Shown: positions 1 to 8,488 of the stretch, piece by piece | Position numbering within the stretch: position 1 is the first letter of the stretch | How the letters are laid out: every line of letters begins with the position of its first letter | From: Mycolicibacterium pulveris | GTDB lineage: Bacteria > Actinomycetota > Actinomycetes > Mycobacteriales > Mycobacteriaceae | Direction: 5' to 3' | Assembly: GCF_010725725.1 (NCBI RefSeq) | Contig: NZ_AP022599.1 | Span: 2,976,001-3,040,000 of the forward strand | Length of the DNA: 64,000 nucleotides | Translations under genes and position numbers: made by a program | The notes under the pieces: generated by a model | Database searches by the model: none | What the model saw: the letters and a program-made list of their open reading frames with translations, nothing else | Told to the model about the DNA's origin: nothing

Positions 1-108
1 GGTGATCGGCGCGACCGGCGCGACCGGCTGCGGCTGCGGTGTGTCGGTGACCCGCGTGCAGGCGGCGAGGGCCAAGCCCGCCAGTAGCACCACGGTCCGT
101 GCACCCAT
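1..108 (-). CDS. Lipoprotein, partial (N-terminus only)
   Basis: The first 36 codons of a leftward gene are present; the rest lies outside the window. The start is the ATG at 108. The translation begins with a positively charged residue, a hydrophobic stretch and the lipobox LAAC (Cys about residue 17), followed by a Pro/Gln-rich linker, so the mature protein should be a lipid-anchored cell-envelope protein. No functional domain is visible in this fragment. Its neighbour, the Rv3527-like gene ending at 234, is on the same strand with a 125-base gap, so co-transcription with kshA is possible but not shown. Confidence 0.6.
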   Translation of the reverse strand, partial: MGARTVVLLAGLALAACTRVTDTPQPQPVAPVAPIT

Positions 109-233
109 ATGCCGCAGTCTAAGGACGCTGTGCCGGCCACGCCTCGTGTTGAGACCGGAGTCGCCTCGCGCCGAGATCAACGTTTCGGCGCGATCTACTC
201 GCACTTTCCCGCCCGCTTGCCCCTTTTGGGCGC

Positions 234-683
234 TCAGCCGTCGCCGGGGGGAGGGGCCGACGAGACCTCCTCCAAACACCCCTCGGCGACGGCGTGTTTG
301 ATGCTGTCGGCCAGCCTCGGACAGGACGGCACCCGGGCCGGGTCACCGCCGGACTCCCGGATCTCGGCGAAGTACGCGCACCGTTGCGTGGCCTCGGTGT
401 TCCACTGCACCGCGGTGTGCGCCGGGCCGAGTTTCTTCACGTCAACCGTGACATGGCAGAACCGGCAATCGATCGATACCAGCCCCGCGGTGAGGTACCG
501 GTCGCGGTCCCGCGCGGTGGCCTCCCGCAGCGCCGCGGCCCGCTCAGCATCGAAAACCCGTGCCTTGGGCCAGGTTCCGCCGCCCTCGGTGGGGGGATGA
601 TCGTGATCGTCGTGCGCGCCGTGCAGCAACAACATCGCCCGGGCCAGCCGGTCGACGTCGGGTGCCGGGCGGTCGTCGCTCAC
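234..683 (-). CDS. Conserved hypothetical protein, Rv3527-like, downstream of kshA
   Basis: A 149-residue soluble protein. It contains several cysteines in the middle and C-terminal part (a CRFC pair near residue 75, then isolated Cys in QRCAYF, PSCPRL and EGCLEE) that could bind metal, but no known domain is recognised. It overlaps the kshA stop codon by 4 bases (ATGA), so it is translationally coupled to KshA. The size and position match M. tuberculosis Rv3527, which also follows kshA. The function is unknown; a role linked to KshA or steroid metabolism is inferred only from operon position. Confidence 0.8.
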   Translation of the reverse strand: MSDDRPAPDVDRLARAMLLLHGAHDDHDHPPTEGGGTWPKARVFDAERAAALREATARDRDRYLTAGLVSIDCRFCHVTVDVKKLGPAHTAVQWNTEATQRCAYFAEIRESGGDPARVPSCPRLADSIKHAVAEGCLEEVSSAPPPGDG

Positions 684-1834
684 GACTTCTGGTCGGCCTT
701 CTGTTCCTCTTCGGCTTGCCGCTTGAGGTTCTCCTCGACCTCAAGGTGCCACTTCTCGTTGGCCACCGTGGTGTCCACCTCGATCTCGAAGCGGTCCGTC
801 ATGTCCGGTGTGACATCGGCGACGTCGACATAGAACTGCTGATACCACCGGCGCATCTGGTACACCGCACCGTCCTCCTCGACCAGGAGCGGGTTTTCGA
901 TGCGGGTCTTGTGCTTCCAGATCTCGACATCCTGCAGGAAGCCCTTGCTGACGCCTTCGGTGAACGCCGCCGCCAGCTTCTCGGTGGTCTCATCGTCCAG
1001 GCCCTTGGGCTTCTCGACGGTGACGCCCCACTGCAGCACGAACGACGTCTGCGTGACGGGGTAGTGGCAGTTGATCAGGATCGACTCGGCCTTGTAGTCA
1101 CCGTAGGTGTTGTGCAGCCAGTTGATCATGAACGACGGCCCGAAGTACGACGCCTCCGAGTCCAGGTGCGCCTCACCGTAACTCGTGCCCATATCGGTGA
1201 CGTCGGGGCGCCCGACGTTGTGCAGGTATTGCGAGGCGATGTGACCCTCGAAGACGTTCTTGAAGTACGTCGGCAGGCCGAAGTGGATGTAGAAGAAGTG
1301 GGCCATGTCGGTGACGTTGTCGATGATGTCGCGACAGTTGGCGCCCTCGATCAAAATCGAGTTCCACTTCCAGTCCGTCCATTTCGGGTCCTCGTACTGA
1401 GGGATTTCCGGGATGCGCACCTCGGGCTGCGGCGGATTGCCCTCGTGGTCGTGCCAGACGAACAGCAGGCCGCCGCGCACATCGGTGTGCCAGCTTCGGG
1501 TGCGGGCCAGTCGCGGGGTGCGCTTGGCGTAGGGCACGAGCTTGCACTTGCCGTCGCCGCCCCAGCGCCAGTCGTGGAACGGGCACGCCACCTCGTCGCC
1601 CTTGATGGTGCCCTGCGCCAGGTTGCCGCCCATGTGCCTGCAGTAGCCGTCGAGCACATGCAGCTCACCCTTGGAGTCGGCGAACACCACGAGCATGGTC
1701 CCGAAGATCTCGATCCCGTGCGGCTTGCCGTCCAGGAAGTTCTTCACCGGTCCAAGGCAGTGCCAGCCGCGCGCGTACCGGTCCGGCAAGGTGCCGGTAT
1801 CTATCTCACGGACTCCTGCGGTTTCCGTACTCAC
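680..1834 (-). CDS. kshA: 3-ketosteroid 9-alpha-monooxygenase, oxygenase subunit KshA
   Basis: Rieske non-heme iron oxygenase of 384 aa that 9-alpha-hydroxylates 3-ketosteroids (such as androstenedione or steroid-CoA thioesters) and so starts opening of ring B; it needs the reductase KshB, which is not in this window. The Rieske cluster ligands are visible as C65-x-H67 and C84-x2-H87, and the mononuclear iron histidines as H179 and H184 in DMAHFFYIH. The start is a GTG at 1834 with GGGAGG five bases upstream. A perfect KstR-type operator lies at 1864-1877, 29 bases upstream. The Rv3527-like gene follows with a 4-base overlap. Length and motifs agree with Rv3526. Confidence 0.96.
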   Translation of the reverse strand: MSTETAGVREIDTGTLPDRYARGWHCLGPVKNFLDGKPHGIEIFGTMLVVFADSKGELHVLDGYCRHMGGNLAQGTIKGDEVACPFHDWRWGGDGKCKLVPYAKRTPRLARTRSWHTDVRGGLLFVWHDHEGNPPQPEVRIPEIPQYEDPKWTDWKWNSILIEGANCRDIIDNVTDMAHFFYIHFGLPTYFKNVFEGHIASQYLHNVGRPDVTDMGTSYGEAHLDSEASYFGPSFMINWLHNTYGDYKAESILINCHYPVTQTSFVLQWGVTVEKPKGLDDETTEKLAAAFTEGVSKGFLQDVEIWKHKTRIENPLLVEEDGAVYQMRRWYQQFYVDVADVTPDMTDRFEIEVDTTVANEKWHLEVEENLKRQAEEEQKADQKS

Positions 1835-1863
1835 GGTGGCCTCCCGGTTCTGTGTCCTCTAAC

Positions 1864-1877
1864 TAGAACACGTTACA
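1864..1877. promoter_or_regulatory. KstR-type operator upstream of kshA
   Basis: TAGAACACGTTACA fits the KstR consensus TnnAACnnGTTnnA exactly. KstR is the TetR-family repressor of cholesterol genes in mycobacteria. The site lies 29 bases upstream of the kshA start. Binding is inferred from the motif and the target gene. Confidence 0.85.
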
Positions 1878-1987
1878 GTTTTTACCATCCGGGGCGCAAT
1901 CTAAACCCTTCTACCTGCGGTATGGCCGAACGACAGCGTTGTACTCATCGAAGTTCGCGCGCCCGCCGCAGGAAACCGGGCGCACGG

Positions 1988-2632
1988 TCACCGCGACCGC
2001 TGCAGGCCGACACGCAGGGCGATCTCCTGCATCTTGCCGACGCCGATGACGAATTGGTCGGTGGTGGCGTCGCCAGGCGCGCTCTGGAACTCCAGCCGCA
2101 CCAGGGCCGGGCCCTGCGTGAACAGCAGCAGCGTGGCCGCCTTGGTGCCGTCGCGCGACGTCCCGACGGTCATGGTGCCGTCGGTACCGACCGGAGCGGG
2201 GCGTGGCGTCGCCCCCACGACCAAGGTGTCGAGCTGGGGGAGGGCGTCGCGCAGCGTTTTGGTCGCCGTCCGCGCGTCCGGATAGATCACGATCGTGTCG
2301 GCGACGGCCCGGGTGTCGTCCTGGTTGACGAAGAGGGCACTGGCCCCCGGCAGCCCATCCGGGCCGGGGTTCGTCGACTGGACCTTGAAGGTGTCCTCAC
2401 CGATGCTGAGGTCCGAAGGCTCAAGCAGCAGGCGACTGTAGTCCTCGGTCGGATCGGTTTCCTCGGTTGTGGGCGTGGCCTGCGCCGACGAGGTGGTCGG
2501 TACCGGGGCCGGGAGCGCCAACCCTTCGGACCGGTCGGCGCCGGAGGCTTCACAGCCGACCGCGGCAGCACAGATCAGCGCCGCCACCGCGGCGGCGGAT
2601 ATCAAACGTCTGAGTCTTAGAAGATCGAGCAT
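1988..2632 (-). CDS. Secreted lipoprotein of unknown function
   Basis: About 214 aa starting at the ATG at 2632; an upstream in-frame ATG at 2707 would give a 25-residue extension that spoils the signal peptide, so it was rejected. The N-terminus (MLDLLRLRRLISAAAVAAL) leads to a lipobox AVGC, then a Ser/Thr/Pro-rich linker of about 35 residues and a globular domain containing LLLEPSDLS and GLPGASALFVNQDDT. It resembles the mycobacterial extracellular sensor-like lipoprotein family, but no catalytic residues are evident. It lies between kshA and a divergent MOSC gene and has no KstR motif of its own. Function unknown. Confidence 0.75.
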   Translation of the reverse strand: MLDLLRLRRLISAAAVAALICAAAVGCEASGADRSEGLALPAPVPTTSSAQATPTTEETDPTEDYSRLLLEPSDLSIGEDTFKVQSTNPGPDGLPGASALFVNQDDTRAVADTIVIYPDARTATKTLRDALPQLDTLVVGATPRPAPVGTDGTMTVGTSRDGTKAATLLLFTQGPALVRLEFQSAPGDATTDQFVIGVGKMQEIALRVGLQRSR

Positions 2633-2763
2633 TGTGATCGGCTTGGCTTCGTCTGGGCTTCGTGTGCGTGCTTCGGCTGGTCGGTCACCACACAACGTAC
2701 TGAACACGGCGTTGCCGCTGGTCGGGGCCGAGGGCGGCGGTCGGGCAGCGGTAGCGTGTCGGG

Positions 2764-3745
2764 ATGACGATCGGACGGGTCGCCCAGCTGTGGCGCTATC
2801 CGGTCAAGTCGCTGGGCGGCGGGCCGGTCGAGCACTTCGACATCGGCGCCCGCGGTGTGCTCGGCGATCGGCTCTGGGCGGTGCGCGACGTCGCACGCGA
2901 TGTCACCGCGTCGGCGCGACGGATACCGACGCTGCTGACCGCCACGGCCCGGTACGTGGACCCGGTGCCTGCCGACGCCGGCCCGGGCAACGTGCCCGAC
3001 GTCGAAATCACCTTCCCCGACGGCACCGTGCTGACCAGCGGCGACGGCGACGTACACGCCAAGCTGTCCGAGCTCGCCGGCCGCGAGGTCCGGTTGACCG
3101 CGCTGCCGCCCGTCGACGACACCAGCCTGCACCGGCTGAGCCGCGCCGAGCGGGCCAACATGTCGGTCGCGTCGGTGCGCACAGACCTCGGTGTCAGCGA
3201 CGACGAGAAGCTGCCGGACCTCTCGATGATGCGGCTGACCGATCCCGTCACCCAGGCGCGCTACTCGACCGCCGGGTAGCTTCGTCGACTCCGCCCCCGT
3301 CCACGTGCTGAGTGCGACGAGCATCAGCACGGTCAGCGCGGAGCTCGACGCCGATCTGGATGTGCGCAGGTTTCGGCCGAATGTGCTTCTGGCCCTGGAC
3401 AATCCAGAGGACGATTTGCCGGAGGCGCGGTGGCTGGGCGGGCGGCTCACGCTCGGCACAGCGGTGCTGGACGTCACGACGCCGACGATCCGCTGCGTGG
3501 TGCCCAGCCGGGCGCAGCCGGGCCTCAAGGTCGACCGCAGGATCACCGGGGCGGTCGCGCAGCGGGCCGGACGCTGCCTCGGCGTGTACTGCTGGGTCGA
3601 CACCCCCGGCTCCGTGCGCGTCGGTGATTCCGTGACGGTCGGCTCCGTCGCCTTTCCGCGACGACTCTTCGCCGACGCGGGCCGGCGCGCGAAGCGGTTC
3701 ACGTTCGGCCTGGCCGCCGCTGCGGCCGAACGGTTTTCCCGCTAA
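2764..3745 (+). pseudogene. MOSC-domain protein gene interrupted by a frameshift
   Basis: Two open frames together make one MOSC N-terminal beta-barrel plus MOSC-domain protein. The first, 2764-3279, starts MTIGRVAQLWRYPVKSLGG, typical of the family, and stops right after STAG. Starting at 3275 in the next frame the reading continues GSFVDSAPVHVLSATS, then runs to 3745 with the family-typical DLDVRRFRPN and the RITGAVAQRAGRCLGVY region. Removing one G from the GGG at 3274-3276 would join the frames as STAGSFVD with no residue missing. It is therefore either a recent pseudogene or a homopolymer sequencing error. MOSC proteins carry sulfur/molybdenum-cofactor chemistry; the substrate is unknown. 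Confidence 0.8.
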
Positions 3746-3767
3746 GCGCGTCGCCCTAACCCTCTGT

Positions 3768-5147
3768 CTAACCGTCGTTGCCGTTGTTGCCGCCGACGCT
3801 CGTCCCAGGGCCTCCGGGGCCTCCGGGTCCGCCCGGGGCGCCGCCGTTCCCGCCGTTCCCGCCGAAACCGGTGCCGGTGGTCGCGAACCCGCGGCCGCCC
3901 GGCCCGCCGGCACCACCCTGTCCACCGACACTGCTTCCGCCCCGTCCGCCGTTGCCGCCGCGGGTGGTGCCCTTACCGGTCTGCGAATTGCCGCCGCCAC
4001 CGCCGGCGCCTGCGGCGCCAAAGCCCCGAGCATCGCCACCCGAACCGCCGTCGCCGCCGATGGCGGTGCCATCGAGGCTTATCGCCGGTCCGCCCCGGCC
4101 GGCCTCGCCGCCCCGGCCGAAGACACCGGCACTGCCGCCGTCGCCGCCGCGGCCACCGGTGGCCGTGCCGGCATTTGTCACCGGTGTCTGCGCCTCGCCG
4201 CCCTCGCCGCCGGTGCCGCCGTCACCGGAGAGAGCGCCGCCGTTGCCGCCGTCGCCGCCCCGACCCCCGATCGGCGTGCCCGCGGCGACGACACTGCCGC
4301 CTGCGCCGCCTGCGCCACCGTTTCCGGACAAACCGGCGTTGCCGCCGTCGCCGCCACGGCCACCTCCGGAACCGGCTCCGCCCGCGCCGCCGTCGCCCAT
4401 CAGCGACCCGCCGTTGCCGCCGTCGCCGCCGGCCTGGCCTCCGCTGCCGGTCCCGCCGTTGCCGCCGTTGCCGAACAATCCAGCGTTTCCGCCGTTGCCT
4501 CCCGATCCGAGGGCGGTGCCGTTTCCGCCGTTGCCGCCGTTGCCCCACAGCAGACCGCCGTTACCGCCGTCCTGGTCGGGTCCGCCGTCAGCGCCATTGC
4601 CGATCAGCCACCCGCCGCTCTGGCCCGGCTCGATGCCGTCGCCGATCAGCCAGCCCCCTGGTCCGACGATCGGGGGCAGATTCGTCGCGAACCCCGTGAT
4701 GCCCGTCGGCGTGATCGTCATCGGGTCCGCGCCGCGACCGCTTCGCGTGCTGGCCGGGGTGGCCAGCGACAACGTGCCGAAAAGCGCGGCGCTGCGGCCG
4801 ACGGGCTCCATCGTGGGCACGTCGTCTTTGTGGCCTGATCCGTCAACGGCGACATGTCCGCCTGGGCCGACGAAACCGACCGCACCGGCCTGTGCGGTCG
4901 GCAGCCACGCCTCTCCCTGGGTCTTGCCGCTTGTGCGGCCCGCAGCTTCCGGCGCTGCGGGGGCCGGATGTATGACGGGCGGTGCCGACACTGCCACGAC
5001 CGGTGCCACGCTGGGTGCCGCGGAGGGTCTCACCGAAATCTCCGGTGCAGGTGGGAATGTCAGCCCGACGCCGAGCACCACCGCGAGGGTTCCAACTCGA
5101 CCGACGACCGCTGCATGCCTCGGCGGCTCAATCGTGAAGCGCTTCAT
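3768..5147 (-). CDS. PGRS-like glycine-rich secreted protein without PE domain
   Basis: 459 aa. Residues 1 to about 40 look like a signal peptide (MKRF, Arg/His stretch, then VVGRVGTLAVVLGVGLTF). Residues 40-160 are Pro/Ala-rich. From about 165 the sequence becomes a PGRS-type array: GGWLIGDG, GGWLIGNG, LLWGNGGNGGNG, and then continuous GGxGGx units to the C-terminus (SVGGNNGNDG). Such arrays belong to PE_PGRS proteins, but the PE domain is absent and an ordinary export signal takes its place. The array has strong codon bias, so the opposite strand is also open for 562 codons; that is a proline-rich shadow. Location is probably the cell surface; the role is unknown. Confidence 0.75.
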   Translation of the reverse strand: MKRFTIEPPRHAAVVGRVGTLAVVLGVGLTFPPAPEISVRPSAAPSVAPVVAVSAPPVIHPAPAAPEAAGRTSGKTQGEAWLPTAQAGAVGFVGPGGHVAVDGSGHKDDVPTMEPVGRSAALFGTLSLATPASTRSGRGADPMTITPTGITGFATNLPPIVGPGGWLIGDGIEPGQSGGWLIGNGADGGPDQDGGNGGLLWGNGGNGGNGTALGSGGNGGNAGLFGNGGNGGTGSGGQAGGDGGNGGSLMGDGGAGGAGSGGGRGGDGGNAGLSGNGGAGGAGGSVVAAGTPIGGRGGDGGNGGALSGDGGTGGEGGEAQTPVTNAGTATGGRGGDGGSAGVFGRGGEAGRGGPAISLDGTAIGGDGGSGGDARGFGAAGAGGGGGNSQTGKGTTRGGNGGRGGSSVGGQGGAGGPGGRGFATTGTGFGGNGGNGGAPGGPGGPGGPGTSVGGNNGNDG

Positions 5148-5178
5148 GTGTTTTCCTCGAATGGGTAGGTCGCCACGG

Positions 5179-5577
5179 TCAACGCAGCCAGGGGTGCAGC
5201 ACCGGGGGCTGCGCGGGCGGTTGCGTGGCCGGGTCCGGCGCCTGTCCGGGGCTCTGCGGCGTGGACTGGGTTTGTTCGAATATCCCCGTTCCGGGTATCT
5301 GGTGAAGCTCGCCGGGCGATTGCGGCGGGGTCTGCGCGGTCAACGGCGCCACGCACTTTCCGGCACTCTCGTCCCATTCGCCGCCACTACCAACACAGCA
5401 GCCGCGTTTCACCCCGTTGAGCTTGAGGCATTCGTCGTAGACTTCGATATCCCACGCGGCCTGTGAGATCGCGGGTTGTGCGAGGCCGCCGATCGCCAGC
5501 GCGATCGCCGCCGCGCCGAACACGGTGGCCGACATGTGCTTGCGCCCGCTGGGGATGCGCGTCAGGTAGGTGGTCAT
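5179..5577 (-). CDS. Small secreted protein, cysteine-containing, proline-rich tail
   Basis: 132 aa from the ATG at 5577, which has GGAAGGAAA just upstream. The N-terminus MTTYLTRIPSGRKHMSATVFGAAAIALAIGG is a signal peptide with probable cleavage after AISQA. The mature part has four cysteines in a short module (DECLKLNG, RGCCVGSGG, GKCVAPL) that probably form disulfides, followed by a Gln/Pro-rich tail. It lies directly downstream of the divergent LuxR/ATPase promoter region and upstream of the PGRS-like gene on the same strand. No family function is recognised. Confidence 0.7.
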   Translation of the reverse strand: MTTYLTRIPSGRKHMSATVFGAAAIALAIGGLAQPAISQAAWDIEVYDECLKLNGVKRGCCVGSGGEWDESAGKCVAPLTAQTPPQSPGELHQIPGTGIFEQTQSTPQSPGQAPDPATQPPAQPPVLHPWLR

Positions 5578-5769
5578 CGCATTTCCTTCCGTTGGGTGCG
5601 GCCCGGGATGAGCCGCCGCGGGTGTCGCCCGTCCCCGGCGGGCGGATTCCACGATCGGGCACCGACTGGGGATCGACATCGGCAGAAATTGCCCATCTTG
5701 CGCCGCCGTCATCATGCGCAGAATCGCGTTTTCGCAGGTTAGGCGGTCAAATCTCGGTAGCATCGCTTC

Positions 5770-8376
5770 GTGAAGCTCACCGAGCGTGAGCGCGAGCTGG
5801 CCGAACTCGTCGCCAGCGCCGACCGAGCGCGAGCCGGTTCGGGCGGCGCGGTCATCGTCTGCGGTGAATCCGGCGCCGGCAAGACGACGCTGGTCGAGGC
5901 TTTCGTCTCTCGCTCGCTCGCCGACGAGCGCGTTCTGGTCGCCGGGTGCGATGCACTGGCTACTCCGCGGCCCCTGGGGCCTTTCCACGACCTCGCGGAG
6001 CACCTGGATCAGCGCACTGGAAACTTGCTGCGCGGCGGCGACCGGCCCCATGAGATCTTCTCGGCCGTCTTCGAAGAGCTGAGCAGGCAGCCCACGGTGG
6101 TCGTGGTCGACGATCTGCAGTGGGCCGATGAGGCCACGGTCGACCTGCTGCGCTTCCTGCTAGGACGCGTCAACCGCACCCAGCTGCTGGTGGTCGGCAC
6201 GGTTCGAGACGACGAGGTCCCCACCGCCCACCCGGTGCGTTCGTTGCTCGGTGACGTCGCCCGTTCCCCGTGCGCGACGTCGATCACGCTGCCACCGCTG
6301 AGCCTGCGCGCGGTCACCGACCTTGTCGGTGATCGCCCCGTCGATCCCGTTTGGCTGCACCGCATCTCGGGCGGTAACGCGTTCTTCGTCGTCGAGATGC
6401 TCGACCACCGTAGCGGTGATCTGCCGACCACGGTGCGCGACGCGATCCTGGCCCGTACCGTCGGGCTTGACGATGCGGCATGGGATCTGCTGTACCTGCT
6501 GGCGGTTGCACCGGGGGCGATCCCGGACTACCTGCTCGCCGATCTGGGTGTGACGCGGGCTGCACTGGGCGCACTCGGCGATGCCAACCTCATCCGACGT
6601 ACGGAGCGCGGCATCGCCTTTCGCCACGACCTGTGCCGGCTCGCGGTCGTCAGCGTCATTCCGGCAGGGATCGACGCCGGCCTGCACCGTCGGATGATCC
6701 ACGCCTACGACGATGAAGCCGTACCTCCGGCCGATCCCGCGGTGCTGACCCATCACGCGCTCGGCGCGGGCGACGCCGATCGCATTCGCCGCGCTGCCAC
6801 CGAAGCCGGACGGGCCGCCGCGCGATCCGGTGCGCACACGCAAGCGGTCGAGTTCTACGGGATCGCACTGGACCGCGGCGGCGCTCCGATGTCGCCCGAC
6901 AGCGAGGCCGAGTTGCTCGAACTCCTCGCCGAGGAGTCGTTCTTGACCGCCCGGCTCGACGACGCGATCACCGCGCGCCACCGCGCCCTGCGGCTACGCG
7001 AACAGGCGGCTGACAAGGCCGCGGTGAGCCTCAACCACCAGGCCTTGTCAATTCTGGAGTGGAGCAACGGAAATCGCGTCGCGGCCGAACACCACGCCGC
7101 CCGAGGTGTGCAGGTGCTCGACGGACACCTCGACCCGGAAAACAAGCCAGGGCTTGCCCTCTTCGGTCACGCGCTCACCTCACAGGGATATTTCGCCGCG
7201 ATGACACGGGATTTCATCGCCGCGAACGATCTGCTCGCCGAGGCCGCTGGATGCGCGGAGAAGGTCGATGACCCCGCATTGACCGCCCGCGTCGCGATCA
7301 TCAAGGGTCTCTGCGCGTCGTTGGCCGGGGAAAGCACCGGTCGCGACGCGCTGTGGTCGGCGGTCAGATCGGCGCCCGAGTATCTGGACGAAATCTACGC
7401 GTTCGGGTGCAGCCACCTGGGCCTGGTCGACCTCGAGCAGCGCAGACTCCATCAGGCCGAAGAGGTCATCGACAGTAGATTCTCGCTGAGCGTGGACCGC
7501 GACGTGCCGCTGGCCCGCTCCTACCAACACATCCACCGCGCCCGGCTCAAACAGATGGTGGGGGAGTGGGATGACGCGATCGTCGATGCCAAGGCGGTCC
7601 TCGACATCCCCGGCGTGCCGTTGGCCCGTTCGTGGGCTCGTCTCGTTCAAACGCTGATCGCCCTTCGTAGGGAAGGGAAGACGGAAGTCGCGGGTATCGA
7701 CGAGGCGTGGCGAGTTCTGCGCCACTGCGGAGATACCCTCGCCGCGTTTCCCGCGACGGTGATCGCCGAATCGGCTTGGCTCACCGAAACCTCCGACGAC
7801 CGTCTCGCCGAGTGCCGCGCGATCCTCGATCGCGGTCACGCCGAGGGCCTCGAATATGCCCGCGGCGAACTGGCGATGTGGTTGCGGCGGATGGATTTCG
7901 ATATCAATGCTGTCGGTGTCGCGCAGCCGTATCGGTTCTTCCTGGACGGGGAGTTCGAAGCGGCGGCCGATGAGTTCCAACGGCTTTCGATGCCGTACGA
8001 GGCGGCGCTCGCCCTGACCGACACCGGTGAGCCCGCCCGGACCCGCCGCGGGCTCGACATGCTCGACCTGCTCGGCGCCGCTGCCGTCACCGCCAAGATC
8101 CGGCGCGACCTTCGGGCGCGCGGGGTTACCGCGGTGCCCGCCCGTCGCCGTCCGACCACACTGGCCAACGCGTGCGGCCTCACCACGCGACAACTCGACG
8201 TCCTCCGGTTGATGGGTCAGGGGTTGACCAACGCCGAACTCGCCGAGCGCTTGTTCCTGTCGGTCAGGACAATCGACAAGCACGTGGCCGCGATCCTCGA
8301 CAAACTGCAGGTTGGAAACCGGCGCGACGCCGTCCGCCGCGCACGCGCGCTGGGAATTCTGGACTCAGCTGGGTGA
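5770..8376 (+). CDS. Large ATP-binding LuxR-family transcriptional regulator (LAL/AAA type)
   Basis: 868 aa from a GTG at 5770. The N-terminal STAND/AAA ATPase has Walker A GESGAGKTT at residues 32-40 and Walker B VVVVDDLQWAD near 112-123. The middle (about 300-780) is helical, TPR-like repeats. The C-terminal 65 residues are a LuxR/GerE helix-turn-helix (LTTRQLDVLRLMGQGLTNAELAERL written in parts; SVRTIDKHVAAIL). This architecture defines LAL regulators, which bind ATP and an inducer before activating transcription. It is divergent from the small secreted gene at 5577 (192 bases between starts), a plausible target. The inducer is unknown. Confidence 0.9.
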   Translation: MKLTERERELAELVASADRARAGSGGAVIVCGESGAGKTTLVEAFVSRSLADERVLVAGCDALATPRPLGPFHDLAEHLDQRTGNLLRGGDRPHEIFSAVFEELSRQPTVVVVDDLQWADEATVDLLRFLLGRVNRTQLLVVGTVRDDEVPTAHPVRSLLGDVARSPCATSITLPPLSLRAVTDLVGDRPVDPVWLHRISGGNAFFVVEMLDHRSGDLPTTVRDAILARTVGLDDAAWDLLYLLAVAPGAIPDYLLADLGVTRAALGALGDANLIRRTERGIAFRHDLCRLAVVSVIPAGIDAGLHRRMIHAYDDEAVPPADPAVLTHHALGAGDADRIRRAATEAGRAAARSGAHTQAVEFYGIALDRGGAPMSPDSEAELLELLAEESFLTARLDDAITARHRALRLREQAADKAAVSLNHQALSILEWSNGNRVAAEHHAARGVQVLDGHLDPENKPGLALFGHALTSQGYFAAMTRDFIAANDLLAEAAGCAEKVDDPALTARVAIIKGLCASLAGESTGRDALWSAVRSAPEYLDEIYAFGCSHLGLVDLEQRRLHQAEEVIDSRFSLSVDRDVPLARSYQHIHRARLKQMVGEWDDAIVDAKAVLDIPGVPLARSWARLVQTLIALRREGKTEVAGIDEAWRVLRHCGDTLAAFPATVIAESAWLTETSDDRLAECRAILDRGHAEGLEYARGELAMWLRRMDFDINAVGVAQPYRFFLDGEFEAAADEFQRLSMPYEAALALTDTGEPARTRRGLDMLDLLGAAAVTAKIRRDLRARGVTAVPARRRPTTLANACGLTTRQLDVLRLMGQGLTNAELAERLFLSVRTIDKHVAAILDKLQVGNRRDAVRRARALGILDSAG

Positions 8377-8395
8377 CGGACGGTCCGCGATGACC

Positions 8396-8457
8396 CGCGA
8401 GCGTGCGCAAACTCGCGCTCGAACGCGGCGTGTCGCCCTCAAACACGCACGCTCGCG
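8396..8457. terminator. Inverted repeat between convergent genes
   Basis: CGCGAGCGTGCG (8396-8407) pairs perfectly with CGCACGCTCGCG (8446-8457) across a 38-base loop. It lies between the convergent ends of the LuxR-family gene (8376) and the LLM gene (8489). There is no U-tract, as is common for mycobacterial hairpin terminators. It could also be a dispersed intergenic palindrome. Confidence 0.45.
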
Positions 8458-8488
8458 CCAAAAGGGAAGGGAGCACACCCCCGGTGGG

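Noticed and set aside
560..2620. 686-aa plus-strand frame across kshA
   Set aside because: Shadow of kshA and its neighbours; composition is typical of an antisense GC-rich frame and no domain is recognisable.
3778..5466. 562-aa plus-strand proline-rich open frame opposite the PGRS-like gene
   Set aside because: It is a mirror of the GGxGGx repeats; every proline run corresponds to the glycine codons on the other strand, and the start has no ribosome-binding site.
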